Shown here one piece after another: positions 15,021-24,060 of a stretch of DNA of 41,334 nt (positions within the stretch are counted from its first letter, which is position 1; every line of letters begins with the position of its first letter). Origin of the DNA: Dehalococcoidia bacterium (lineage in GTDB: Bacteria > Chloroflexota > Dehalococcoidia > Lucifugimonadales > UBA3495); the NCBI GenBank assembly GCA_022823105.1, contig JAJDXU010000005.1, forward strand, positions 1 through 41,334. Reading direction: 5' to 3'. A model generated the notes under the pieces. The model was given only the letters and a program-made list of their open reading frames with translations, was not told where the DNA came from and ran no database searches. A program made the position numbers and the translations under genes.

Positions 15021-15139
15021 GGTCTGCTCTCTCGTGAATCGGTCCCTTGGTGGTCTTGGCGAACTCTATTGGCTTGGCTGATAAATCACCTGAGGAACCA
15101 ACTCCTGTGCTACATCCGCTTTGGGCCATGGCGGCCAGG

Positions 15140-15424
15140 CTACAGCCCTTCGATCAGGTCGATGCGGTCTCCGGTCCGGAGGGTTACCACGGCCTTTTTT
15201 ACGTCCGGCCGTTTCTTGAACCGGGGACCGTAGCGCTTGCGCTTCCCACGGTTCACGGTGATGTTGACTCCCACGACCTTGACGCCGAAATGCTGTTCGA
15301 CGGCCTGTTTGACCAGGGTCTTGTTGGCCTTGGGAGAGACTTCGAAGGTGTACTGGCCCTCCTCCTGCAGGAGGGTGCTCTTTTCCGTAATGGTCGGCCG
15401 GAGGAGGACTTCGCTGATATTCAT
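15140..15424 (-). CDS. rplW: 50S ribosomal protein L23
   Basis: L23 sits at the exit tunnel and docks trigger factor and SRP. The 94-residue product begins M-N-I-S-E-V-L-L-R-P-T-I-T-E-K-S. It has F-E-V-S-P-K-A-N-K-T-L-V-K-Q-A-V-E and V-N-I-T-V-N-R-G-K-R-K-R-Y-G. The frame is open far upstream, but the start at 15424 is fixed by homology and by the ATGA overlap with the rplD stop. Confidence 0.97.
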   Translation of the reverse strand: MNISEVLLRPTITEKSTLLQEEGQYTFEVSPKANKTLVKQAVEQHFGVKVVGVNITVNRGKRKRYGPRFKKRPDVKKAVVTLRTGDRIDLIEGL

Positions 15425-16101
15425 TCCTGGCCCTCCTCTGCGTTCAGCGCTGCGGCCGATTTCCTGGCCCGGAACTTGGGAGCGGTGCATAGGTCGCTGA
15501 TTTGCCGGATGGCGTCGATCGTAACCAGGACCGTTTGTCGCTTCAGCACGTCGTTGGCGTTGACCAGATCCGCCGGGAGCGTCCAGACCTGCTTCAGGTT
15601 GCTGCCGGCTCGAACCACGTTCTGGTCGGAGGTGCCGGTTACCACCAGCACTGAACCGGTGATGCCCAGGTTCTCCAGCAGCCGTTTCATGGACTTGGTG
15701 CGGCCATCCAATTGGCCGAGCGAATCGATGCACACCAGGCGGCTGTTGCGAATCTTCTCGGACAGTACGCATTGGAGCGCCTTCCGCCGCATGGCCTTGG
15801 GCAGCGCCTTTCGATAGTCCCGCGGTTTGGGTCCGAAGGCGATGCCGCCGTGTCGCCATTGCGGAGACCGGATGCTGCCCTGGCGGGCGCGCCCGGTGTG
15901 TTTCTGAATCCACGGCTTCCGTCCGCCGCCCGACACCTCGGCTCGGGTCAGCGTGGAATGCGTGCCCTGCCGCTGGTTCAACTGGTAGATGACCATGGCC
16001 TGGTGCACGAGGGTTTGATTCATGGGCAGGTCAAAGACGCCATCTTCAAGGTTGATGGTGTCGATGGCTTCGCCGTTGCCGTTTACTACGGGCAGTTCCA
16101 T
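15421..16101 (-). CDS. rplD: 50S ribosomal protein L4
   Basis: L4 contributes to the exit tunnel constriction and represses the S10 operon in some bacteria. The 226-residue product has Q-A-M-V-I-Y-Q-L-N-Q-R-Q-G-T-H-S-T-L-T-R, then V-S-G-G-G-R-K-P-W and Q-K-H-T-G-R-A-R-Q-G-S-I-R-S-P. The G-G-I-A-F-G-P-K-P-R-D-Y block follows. The start overlaps the rplC stop by one base (TAATG). The last residues are low complexity (A-A-A-L-N-A-E-E-G-Q-E). Confidence 0.97.
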   Translation of the reverse strand: MELPVVNGNGEAIDTINLEDGVFDLPMNQTLVHQAMVIYQLNQRQGTHSTLTRAEVSGGGRKPWIQKHTGRARQGSIRSPQWRHGGIAFGPKPRDYRKALPKAMRRKALQCVLSEKIRNSRLVCIDSLGQLDGRTKSMKRLLENLGITGSVLVVTGTSDQNVVRAGSNLKQVWTLPADLVNANDVLKRQTVLVTIDAIRQISDLCTAPKFRARKSAAALNAEEGQE

Positions 16102-16733
16102 TATGCTTGTGCCTTGCTCTTGCCTGTTTTCCTGATGGTTACGGGGCTGTTCGGCCCGCCGGGTATGCCGCCCTTGACCATCAGCAGGTTGCGTTCGGTG
16201 TCGACCCTTATCACTTCCAGGCCCTTGCTGGTCACCCTGCGGTTGCCCATGTGTCCGGCCATCTTCAGGCCCTTGAACACCTTCCCGGGCGTCGTGCCGC
16301 CGCCGATGGAGCCGGGGGCGCGCTGCCGGTCGGATTGTCCGTGAGTGCGCGGACCGCCGCCGAAACCGTGTCGTTTCATGGTTCCGGCAAACCCGCGCCC
16401 TTTCGACCTGCCGCTGACATCCACGATTTCGCCCGGCTCGAATATGTCCACGGAAACCAGTTGGCCGACTTCGTACTCGGACACGTCGTCGGCTTTCACT
16501 TCCTGGAGTCGTCGGCCGATCTGGCTGCCCTTGAGGTGCCCTGATTCCGGTTTGTTCGGGCGTCGCACGCGGCCGAATCCCAGTTGTACGGATTCGTAGC
16601 CGTCCTTATCCCGAGTGCGGACCTGCGTGACGGCGCACGGCCCGGCCTCGATGACCGTAACCGGGACAACCTGACCGGCGTCGTTGAACAACTGGGTCAT
16701 GCCTATTTTCTTGCCGAGAAAACCTTTGAGCAT
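16101..16733 (-). CDS. rplC: 50S ribosomal protein L3
   Basis: L3 initiates 50S assembly near the peptidyl-transferase centre. From the ATG at 16733 the product is 210 residues, beginning M-L-K-G-F-L-G-K-K-I-G-M-T-Q. It contains the hallmark G-R-S-K-G-R-G-F-A-G-T-M-K-R-H-G-F block and the P-G-S-I-G-G-G-T-T-P-G-K-V-F-K-G-L-K-M-A-G-H-M-G core. An in-frame ATG 17 codons upstream was rejected because the extra residues do not resemble L3. The Shine-Dalgarno site is weak. Confidence 0.96.
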   Translation of the reverse strand: MLKGFLGKKIGMTQLFNDAGQVVPVTVIEAGPCAVTQVRTRDKDGYESVQLGFGRVRRPNKPESGHLKGSQIGRRLQEVKADDVSEYEVGQLVSVDIFEPGEIVDVSGRSKGRGFAGTMKRHGFGGGPRTHGQSDRQRAPGSIGGGTTPGKVFKGLKMAGHMGNRRVTSKGLEVIRVDTERNLLMVKGGIPGGPNSPVTIRKTGKSKAQA

Positions 16734-16841
16734 TATCGCTAGCCTGTTTGTGCTTCGTTGCGTCGGGCCGCTCCGGCCGATCACAACTCGTTGCGCCTGG
16801 GGATGCGACGGGCGCTTGGGCCCGCCACAAACGGAATGATG

Positions 16842-16870
16842 ATTTTACGACGCTGCCAGTATTTATTCAA
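16842..16870 (-). promoter_or_regulatory. Possible internal promoter upstream of rplC
   Basis: On the minus strand TTGAAT (16870-16865) and TAAAAT (16847-16842) are separated by exactly 17 bases. This is a fair sigma70-type match in the unusually long 189-base rpsJ-rplC gap. Its -35 box abuts the hairpin at 16870-16915. It could give the S10 genes expression independent of the rpsL promoter. Confidence 0.4.
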
Positions 16871-16915
16871 CCCTGATTGGCCGGTATAGCCGCCGATTGA
16901 GCGCCAAATCAGGGT
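16870..16915 (-). other. Large inverted repeat in the rpsJ-rplC gap
   Basis: ACCCTGATT (16870-16878) and AATCAGGGT (16907-16915) form a perfect 9-base-pair stem around a 28-base GC-rich interior that can itself fold. No T-tract follows on the minus strand, so it is not a standard terminator. It may be an L4-type leader or an attenuator-like element, but this is inference. Confidence 0.5.
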
Positions 16916-16922
16916 GAACCCT

Positions 16923-17234
16923 CTACAGTTTGATGGAAATGTCGACCCCCGCCGGCATATTGAGCCTGGTCAACGCGTCGATGGTTTTGCTGGTGGGTTC
17001 CATGATGTCCAGCAAGCGCTTGTGCGTCCGTATCTCGAAGTGCTCGCGCGAGTCCTTGTCGACGTGGGGCCCGCGGATGACGCAGAACCGTCGAATCTGC
17101 GTTGGCAACGGGACCGGTCCCGCCACGCGCGCGCCGGTCAATTCTGCGGTTTCAACGATTTGAGCGCTCGACTGATCCAGCATTTTGTGGTCAAAAGCCT
17201 TGAGGATGATGCGCATTTGCTGCCTGGCAACCAT
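16923..17234 (-). CDS. rpsJ: 30S ribosomal protein S10
   Basis: S10 is a 30S head protein and, as NusE, a transcription antitermination factor. The 103-residue product has M-R-I-I-L-K-A-F-D-H-K-M-L-D, V-A-G-P-V-P-L-P-T and the D-S-R-E-H-F-E-I-R-T-H-K-R-L-L-D-I block, ending P-A-G-V-D-I-S-I-K-L. An ATG six codons into the frame (M-R-I-I-L-K) is also a possible start. It directly follows fusA, with no tuf between. Confidence 0.96.
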   Translation of the reverse strand: MVARQQMRIILKAFDHKMLDQSSAQIVETAELTGARVAGPVPLPTQIRRFCVIRGPHVDKDSREHFEIRTHKRLLDIMEPTSKTIDALTRLNMPAGVDISIKL

Positions 17235-17265
17235 GATTTACTTTCTTCAACTCTCCAAATGTCGC

Positions 17266-17285
17266 GCGCCCGCAGTTGCGGACGC
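17266..17285 (-). other. Hairpin between fusA and rpsJ
   Basis: An 8-base-pair stem with one G-T pair (GCGTCCGC with GCGGGCGC on the minus strand) and a 4-base loop lies in the 78-base gap. This is the place where tuf normally sits. Confidence 0.5.
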
Positions 17286-17312
17286 TTGTTGTTCTAGCTG
17301 TTAGCCACGCTC

Positions 17313-19391
<2,079 letters not shown>

Positions 19392-19441
19392 ACCTGTCCC
19401 TGGTACCTGATGACCTGGGCGTGTGTGGGATGTCTGTGTTC

Positions 19442-19483
19442 TTGGCCGTTCGGTGAAGAACGGAGGAGCAAAGGAACGGCCAA
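19442..19483 (-). other. Hairpin between rpsG and fusA
   Basis: TTGGCCGTTC and GAACGGCCAA form a perfect 10-base-pair stem with a 22-base loop, starting immediately after the rpsG stop codon. No T-run follows. It could moderate readthrough or protect the upstream mRNA. Confidence 0.55.
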
Positions 19484-19954
19484 CTAACGGCGATAGTGCA
19501 CGAATGCGCGGTTGGCCTCGGCCATTCGGTGCAGTTCGTCCTTGCGGCGCACCGCCGACCCTTCGCCGCGGGCTGCGTCCATGAACTCGTTGGCCAGGCC
19601 GCGCGCCATTCGCATGCCGTTGCGCCCGCGCGCGCCGCGGATGATCCAGCGCATGGCCAGCGCCTCGCTGCGGGTAGTTCTGAGCTCCACCGGCACCTGG
19701 TAGGTGGCGCCGCCGACACGCCGGGGACGAACCTCGACCAGGGGGGTGGCGTTTCTCATGGCGCTGGAGAACACGACCATCGGATCCTGGCTCGTGTCCT
19801 GGCGCACCAGCTCCAGGGCGTCATAAACGACGCGCTGGGCCGTGGATTTCTTGCCCTTGATCATGACCCGATTGATGAACTTCGCGAGTTCCACGTTGTT
19901 GTATCGAGGGTCAGGCCTGATGACGCGGGGTTCCGCGCGGCGTCTTCGCGACAT
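19484..19954 (-). CDS. rpsG: 30S ribosomal protein S7
   Basis: S7 nucleates the 30S head and represses the str operon in E. coli. The 156-residue product starts M-S-R-R-R-R-A-E-P-R. It has A-K-F-I-N-R-V-M-I-K-G-K-K-S-T-A, then V-E-V-R-P-R-R-V-G-G-A-T-Y-Q-V-P-V and the basic end with M-A-E-A-N-R-A-F-V-H-Y. The length is standard. Confidence 0.97.
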   Translation of the reverse strand: MSRRRRAEPRVIRPDPRYNNVELAKFINRVMIKGKKSTAQRVVYDALELVRQDTSQDPMVVFSSAMRNATPLVEVRPRRVGGATYQVPVELRTTRSEALAMRWIIRGARGRNGMRMARGLANEFMDAARGEGSAVRRKDELHRMAEANRAFVHYRR

Positions 19955-19984
19955 GTTCTCTTCCGCCTTCGGTGTACATTAAGC

Positions 19985-20005
19985 CACCCCCCAGCGCGGG
20001 GGGTG
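19985..20005 (-). other. GC hairpin between rpsL and rpsG
   Basis: An 8-base-pair stem (CACCCCCC with GGGGGGTG) and a 5-base loop lie in the 80-base gap. In E. coli the S7 translational repression site is in this same rpsL-rpsG gap, so an autoregulatory role is plausible but unproven. Confidence 0.5.
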
Positions 20006-20034
20006 ACGGAACGGTTTTGTTTCTGGCGCCTGCT

Positions 20035-20445
20035 CTATCCCTTGCGGGTTCCGTATTTGCTGCGCCCCTGGCGGCGCCCGCTTACGCCTTCAGTGTCCAG
20101 GTTGCTGCGCACCACGTGGTAGCGCACTCCCGGCAGGTCCTTCACTCGCCCGCCGCGAATAAGCACCACCGAGTGCTCCTGCAGGTTGTGGCCCTCGCCG
20201 CCGATGTAGGCGGTAACCTCAACACCGTTGGTCAGCCGCACCCGGCATATCTTGCGCAACGCCGAGTTTGGCTTCTTGGGCGTCATTGTCCGCACCTGGA
20301 TGCAGACTCCGCGCCGCTGCGGACAGCCTGGGCCCCACTTGGTCCGGTTGCGCAGCGAGTTTTGCACCCAGTGGAGGGCAGGAGCCTTGGTGCCTTTGCG
20401 CACGGGCTTGCGACCCTTGCGTACCAGTTGATTCACAGTAGGCAT
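20035..20445 (-). CDS. rpsL: 30S ribosomal protein S12
   Basis: S12 is the decoding-site protein in which streptomycin-resistance mutations arise. The 136-residue product starts M-P-T-V-N-Q-L-V-R-K-G-R. It carries the loops T-P-K-K-P-N-S-A-L-R-K and G-G-R-V-K-D-L-P-G-V-R-Y-H, with the wild-type lysines. AAGGA stands five bases before the ATG. It is the first gene of the long minus-strand cluster, about 40 bases downstream of a strong promoter. Confidence 0.98.
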   Translation of the reverse strand: MPTVNQLVRKGRKPVRKGTKAPALHWVQNSLRNRTKWGPGCPQRRGVCIQVRTMTPKKPNSALRKICRVRLTNGVEVTAYIGGEGHNLQEHSVVLIRGGRVKDLPGVRYHVVRSNLDTEGVSGRRQGRSKYGTRKG

Positions 20446-20494
20446 GATGATCCTTGTCTCACGCCCGTTTCAGAATCAGGCGCAACGTCGAAAA

Positions 20495-20523
20495 ATGTTA
20501 TCCCCACTCAACGGGTATGTCAA
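20495..20523 (-). promoter_or_regulatory. Promoter for the rpsL ribosomal cluster
   Basis: On the minus strand a perfect -35 TTGACA (20523-20518), a 17-base spacer and -10 TAACAT (20500-20495) precede rpsL. The predicted transcript start is near 20488, giving a leader of about 43 bases. This is the best promoter match in the window, fitting a highly expressed operon. Confidence 0.75.
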
Positions 20524-20679
20524 CTGCGGCCGAGTTCCACGTTGGCGCACTTCGGTAGCCGACATACCGCGAGGGTCGCGCCCGCGCGCTTGCGTCCGGC
20601 CGCTGTGGACGGCGGCCGCCGCCGGGCGCTATCGCCAACATCTGAAACACCATGCGGCCCGAAATCGCGTCGCCTGCCG

Positions 20680-20708
20680 TTGACCCCAGTTGAGCGCTAT
20701 GGCATAAT
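20680..20708 (+). promoter_or_regulatory. Promoter for otsA
   Basis: TTGACC (20680-20685) and CATAAT (20703-20708) are separated by 17 bases, each one base off consensus. The predicted start is near 20715, giving a leader of about 75 bases that holds the CATAAT repeats and palindrome. Confidence 0.65.
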
Positions 20709-20746
20709 TCGGCTATCGCATAATAATTATGCCCATACGTCATAAT
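20703..20746 (+). promoter_or_regulatory. Candidate operator: CATAAT repeats and palindrome in the otsA leader
   Basis: CATAAT occurs at 20703-20708, 20719-20724 and 20741-20746. The middle copy is part of a perfect 15-base palindrome with a central A (20718-20732, GCATAAT-A-ATTATGC). The palindrome lies just downstream of the predicted start site, a typical place for a repressor. No regulator gene is visible nearby. Confidence 0.45.
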
Positions 20747-20789
20747 CCGGCGGACCATGCGCCCGTCATAGAAAGGAAGGTATCTGAAT

Positions 20790-22307
20790 ATGTGGACCGG
20801 CGACGATTTACAGAGGCTGGTCAAGAGGGAATTGAGCGATTATCGACTCCTGGTAGTTTCCAACCGACAGCCATACGTTTTTGATATTGACGACGCGGGA
20901 AATCTCCGCGGTCAGATGCCCCCGGGAGGGCTCACCGCCGCAATCGACCCTTTAATGCGGGCGTGCGGCGGCACCTGGATCGCCCAGAGCAGCAGCGACG
21001 CCGACCGGGCCGCCATGGACGAGAATGGGCGCATCCCCGTTCCGTTTGATTCTCCTGCATACCGGATGCGCTTGCTCAATCTCAGCGAGGAAGAGAACAA
21101 CGGTTTCTACTACGGCTTCTCCAACGAAGGACTCTGGCCGCTGTGCCACATCGCCTACACCGAGCCGCTGTTCGACTCCGCGCACTACGGGTTCTATCAG
21201 TCGGTGAATCGGCGTTTCGCGGACCTGGTGCTCGACGAAATCGGCGACGACCCTGCCATCGTGCTGATTCAGGACTACCACCTGGCCCTGCTGCCCCGTT
21301 ACATCCGGGAAATCAACCAGGACGCGATCATCGGACAGTTCTGGCATATACCCTGGCCGAACCCCGACATCCTGAGGATCTGCCCGTGGCAGGAAGAAAT
21401 CCTCGACGGGATGCTGGGCAATGACCTGCTGGGGTTCCACCTGTCCGGCGACTGCCAGAACTTCATCAACTGTGTGGACGCCAACCTGGATGCCCAGGTG
21501 GACCCCGACTACGGTTTGGTGGACTACCGGAACGAGACCACCCTGGTGCGCCCCTTTCCCATCAGCATCGATTTCGACAGCCTGGACGCCGAGGCCAGGA
21601 CCGCCGAGGTTGAGGCCGAAATGGCTCGCCTGTCCCAGGAACTCGGGTTGAACCGCGGCCGCATCCTGGGTTTGGGAATCGATCGCCAGGACTACACCAA
21701 GGGCATCCCCCACCGGCTGCGCGCGGTAGAAAGGCTCCTGGAGAAGTGGCCGGAGTACCGGGGCCGGCTGGTATTCCTGCAGGCGGGCGCCACCAGCCGG
21801 ACCAATATCGACTCGTACATGCAGCTGACCATCGATATTGAGTCCATAGTCAACCGCATCAACGAACGGTTCGGATACGACGGTTGGCAGCCGGTGCTCT
21901 ACTGGCCGACCTCCCTGCCGTCCGCCACCTTTTCGGCCCTGCGACGGCTGGCCGGTTTCTGCGCCGAGAGCAGCCTGCATGACGGAATGAACCTGGTGGC
22001 CAAGGAATACGTGGCGTCGCGGGTGGACGAGGATGGCGTGCTGATCCTGAGCGCGTTCGCCGGCGCGGCGCAGGAACTCACCGGGTCCCTGATTATCAAC
22101 CCCTACGCTACCGAGCAGTTCGCCGACGCCATCCACCAGGCGCTGAACATGGGTGATCTGGAACGGCGGATGAGAATGCGACAGATGCGCAACACGGTCC
22201 AGGAGAACAACATCTACAAGTGGGCCGGGCGCATCATGATGCACCTGATGCAGGCCAGCACGCCCGACCACTCCCGGCTCACGGACCCCGTCGCGTCCAC
22301 GGCATGA
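20790..22307 (+). CDS. otsA: Trehalose-6-phosphate synthase (GT20 family)
   Basis: The family makes trehalose-6-phosphate from UDP-glucose (or another NDP-glucose) and glucose-6-phosphate. The 505-residue product has V-V-S-N-R-Q-P-Y near residue 23, P-P-G-G-L in the place of the usual S-G-G-L loop, then Q-D-Y-H-L-A-L-L-P and F-W-H-I-P-W-P. G-I-D-R-Q-D-Y-T-K-G-I supplies the phosphate-binding Arg299 and Lys304, and D-G-M-N-L-V-A-K-E-Y is the nucleotide-sugar loop. AAGGAAGG precedes the ATG. The phosphatase gene follows after 43 bases. A related specificity such as glucosylglycerol-phosphate synthase cannot be excluded, but the pairing with otsB favours trehalose. Confidence 0.9.
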   Translation: MWTGDDLQRLVKRELSDYRLLVVSNRQPYVFDIDDAGNLRGQMPPGGLTAAIDPLMRACGGTWIAQSSSDADRAAMDENGRIPVPFDSPAYRMRLLNLSEEENNGFYYGFSNEGLWPLCHIAYTEPLFDSAHYGFYQSVNRRFADLVLDEIGDDPAIVLIQDYHLALLPRYIREINQDAIIGQFWHIPWPNPDILRICPWQEEILDGMLGNDLLGFHLSGDCQNFINCVDANLDAQVDPDYGLVDYRNETTLVRPFPISIDFDSLDAEARTAEVEAEMARLSQELGLNRGRILGLGIDRQDYTKGIPHRLRAVERLLEKWPEYRGRLVFLQAGATSRTNIDSYMQLTIDIESIVNRINERFGYDGWQPVLYWPTSLPSATFSALRRLAGFCAESSLHDGMNLVAKEYVASRVDEDGVLILSAFAGAAQELTGSLIINPYATEQFADAIHQALNMGDLERRMRMRQMRNTVQENNIYKWAGRIMMHLMQASTPDHSRLTDPVASTA

Positions 22308-22350
22308 TTTCAAGGCAACAGGCGCCCGGCGGCTATTCCGGGAGATGCGC

Positions 22351-23148
22351 GTGACCGACCCCAACCGACCGGCCGACTTTCCAGGCTGGTCGGCTTTTTT
22401 TGGTGCCGGCGCGGGCGAATCGGGGATTCTCCTGCTGCTCGATTTCGACGGCACTCTCTCTGAGATCGTCGAGAATCCCGACGCGGCGGAGTTGCGCCCA
22501 GGCAACGCTCAAACGCTCGATAAATTGAGTCGCAAGCCCCGGCTCACCGTGGGGATCGTCAGCGGGCGTTCACTCCAGGACGTGGCTGATCGCATCGCGC
22601 TTTCCAACCTCATCTACGCCGGCAATCACGGCATGGAAATCAAGGGGCCCGGCATCCGGTATCTTCATCCCGAAGTCGCGGCTGCCGTCCCTGGTTTGCA
22701 GGAGATCAGGTCCAGGGTGAGCACGGCCCTCGCCGGCATACCCGGAGTGCAGGTGGAGGACAAGACACTGACACTGACCGTGCATTACCGGCGGGCTCCG
22801 GCCAGGTACCATGAGGAGGTTGAATCCATAGTCAGGTCGGTTGCGCATCCCGAAACGTCAACGGATCAATACAGGATCACGTACGCCAAGGCCGCCATCG
22901 AAGTGAGGCCCGCGGTGGACTGGCACAAGGGCAGGGCGCTGGAATTCATCAGGTCGCGGCTCGCCGCCCGAGCGTACACGATCTACATCGGCGACGACCG
23001 GACGGATGAGGACGCTTTCGAGGCGGCCCAGGCGGCGGGTGGCTGCGGAATTTTCGTGGGTCCCGCCGACGCCCCCAGCTGCGCCCGGTACCGGTTGGAG
23101 TCACCGGCGGCGGTGAGCGCCGTCCTGGCCGACCTGTCTTTGCGTTAG
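22351..23148 (+). CDS. otsB: Trehalose-6-phosphate phosphatase
   Basis: This HAD-family enzyme dephosphorylates trehalose-6-phosphate to trehalose, a compatible solute. Motif I is L-L-D-F-D-G-T-L-S-E, motif II I-V-S-G-R-S, and motif IV G-D-D-R-T-D-E-D-A-F. N-H-G-M-E-I-K-G-P and V-E-D-K-T-L-T-L-T-V-H-Y-R are typical of the OtsB cap region. The GTG at 22351 was chosen because GGAG stands six bases before it. The ATG at 22345 abuts that GGAG and is badly spaced, but it would add only two residues. About 265 residues, normal for the family. Confidence 0.92.
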   Translation: MTDPNRPADFPGWSAFFGAGAGESGILLLLDFDGTLSEIVENPDAAELRPGNAQTLDKLSRKPRLTVGIVSGRSLQDVADRIALSNLIYAGNHGMEIKGPGIRYLHPEVAAAVPGLQEIRSRVSTALAGIPGVQVEDKTLTLTVHYRRAPARYHEEVESIVRSVAHPETSTDQYRITYAKAAIEVRPAVDWHKGRALEFIRSRLAARAYTIYIGDDRTDEDAFEAAQAAGGCGIFVGPADAPSCARYRLESPAAVSAVLADLSLR

Positions 23149-23308
23149 TCTCCGGAACGCCGGCCGGCTTTGTTGGGGGTCGTCCTCGCTCACTGGGCGA
23201 ACTGCCGGTTGATGTGGGGCAATCACGGCAAGGTTGTTGTGCTATTATTGGCGGCGTCCGGCTTGGAGCCATCGGGCTACTTTCTCGAACCGGCGCAGTT
23301 TTCACCCA

Positions 23309-24019
23309 ATGATCGACGCTATTTTCTTTGATTTTTACAACACTCTGGTACGTTTCTGGCCCCCTCTGCCCCAGATTCAGCACGCCGCCTGCCAGAACCT
23401 GGGCATCCGAGTACCTCCTGATCAGCTGGCGCGCGGGTACGCCATAGCGGACCTCTACTTCAATGAAGAGAACCATCGCCTGCCCCTCGGTGACCGCGAC
23501 GCCGCCGACCGCGACGCGTTCTTCGCCCGCTACGAGCAGATTATCCTCGAGGAAGCGGGAGTTGCCGTTTCGCTGCGCATGGCCAAGCAGATCTGGGACA
23601 TGGCGATATCCGTTCCCAAAGAGCTGGTCGAGTTCGAGGAAACGCGGCCCGTTCTGGCGGAGCTCAAATCGCGCGGGTACCGGCTGGCCGTCCTGACCAA
23701 TCTGCGTCGGGACATGGAACAACTCACCAGGCAGTTGGGAATCCATGAGTACCTGGAGTTTTCCATCACCGGGCGCGAGGTCAGCGAGAAGCCGGCAACG
23801 GCGATATTCGAAGCCGGCCTGAAACGCATGGCGGTGCGGCCTGATCGTGCCATGCACGTAGGAGACCAGCCGCGTTCCGACGTCGAGGGAGCGCGGGAGG
23901 CCGGGCTCTATCCGGTCCTGATCGACCGGGGAGGATTCCACGCCGACGTGGTTGGCTGCGACCATATCGACAGCCTGGAAGGGCTCTATCCGTTGCTGGA
24001 CCGGCTCGCCACCTGCTGA
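23309..24019 (+). CDS. HAD-family hydrolase (haloacid dehalogenase-like, DxYxT type)
   Basis: The 236-residue product is a HAD hydrolase with motif I F-F-D-F-Y-N-T-L, motif II L-T-N-L, a motif III lysine in S-E-K-P and motif IV G-D-Q-P-R-S-D-V-E-G-A. The second acidic residue of motif I is Tyr, as in haloacid dehalogenases and some phosphatases, so the substrate is uncertain. The start was set at the ATG 25 codons inside a longer open frame because homology begins at M-I-D-A-I-F-F-D. It ends 41 bases before the DsbA-like gene and may be cotranscribed with it. Confidence 0.85.
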   Translation: MIDAIFFDFYNTLVRFWPPLPQIQHAACQNLGIRVPPDQLARGYAIADLYFNEENHRLPLGDRDAADRDAFFARYEQIILEEAGVAVSLRMAKQIWDMAISVPKELVEFEETRPVLAELKSRGYRLAVLTNLRRDMEQLTRQLGIHEYLEFSITGREVSEKPATAIFEAGLKRMAVRPDRAMHVGDQPRSDVEGAREAGLYPVLIDRGGFHADVVGCDHIDSLEGLYPLLDRLATC

Positions 24020-24060
24020 CCACGGACCAAACATCACTCTGCAATCGGGGAGGCATCATG

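Larger units (their letters stand above)
20446..20789. other. Divergent intergenic region between rpsL and otsA
   Basis: This 344-base region has promoters facing outward on both sides. The centre (about 20530-20675) is GC-rich with a CGGCCGC/GCGGCCG stem at 20597-20618. The otsA side is AT-rich with repeated CATAAT words. No open frame here looks like a gene. Confidence 0.7.

Noticed and set aside
16734..16784. Longer L3 start 17 codons upstream
   Set aside because: The extra residues are not L3-like, and M-L-K-G-F-L-G-K-K is the well-known L3 N-terminus.
20952..22505. Minus-strand open frame of 517 codons over otsA
   Set aside because: Antisense to a well-conserved GT20 gene, with low-complexity composition and no motifs.
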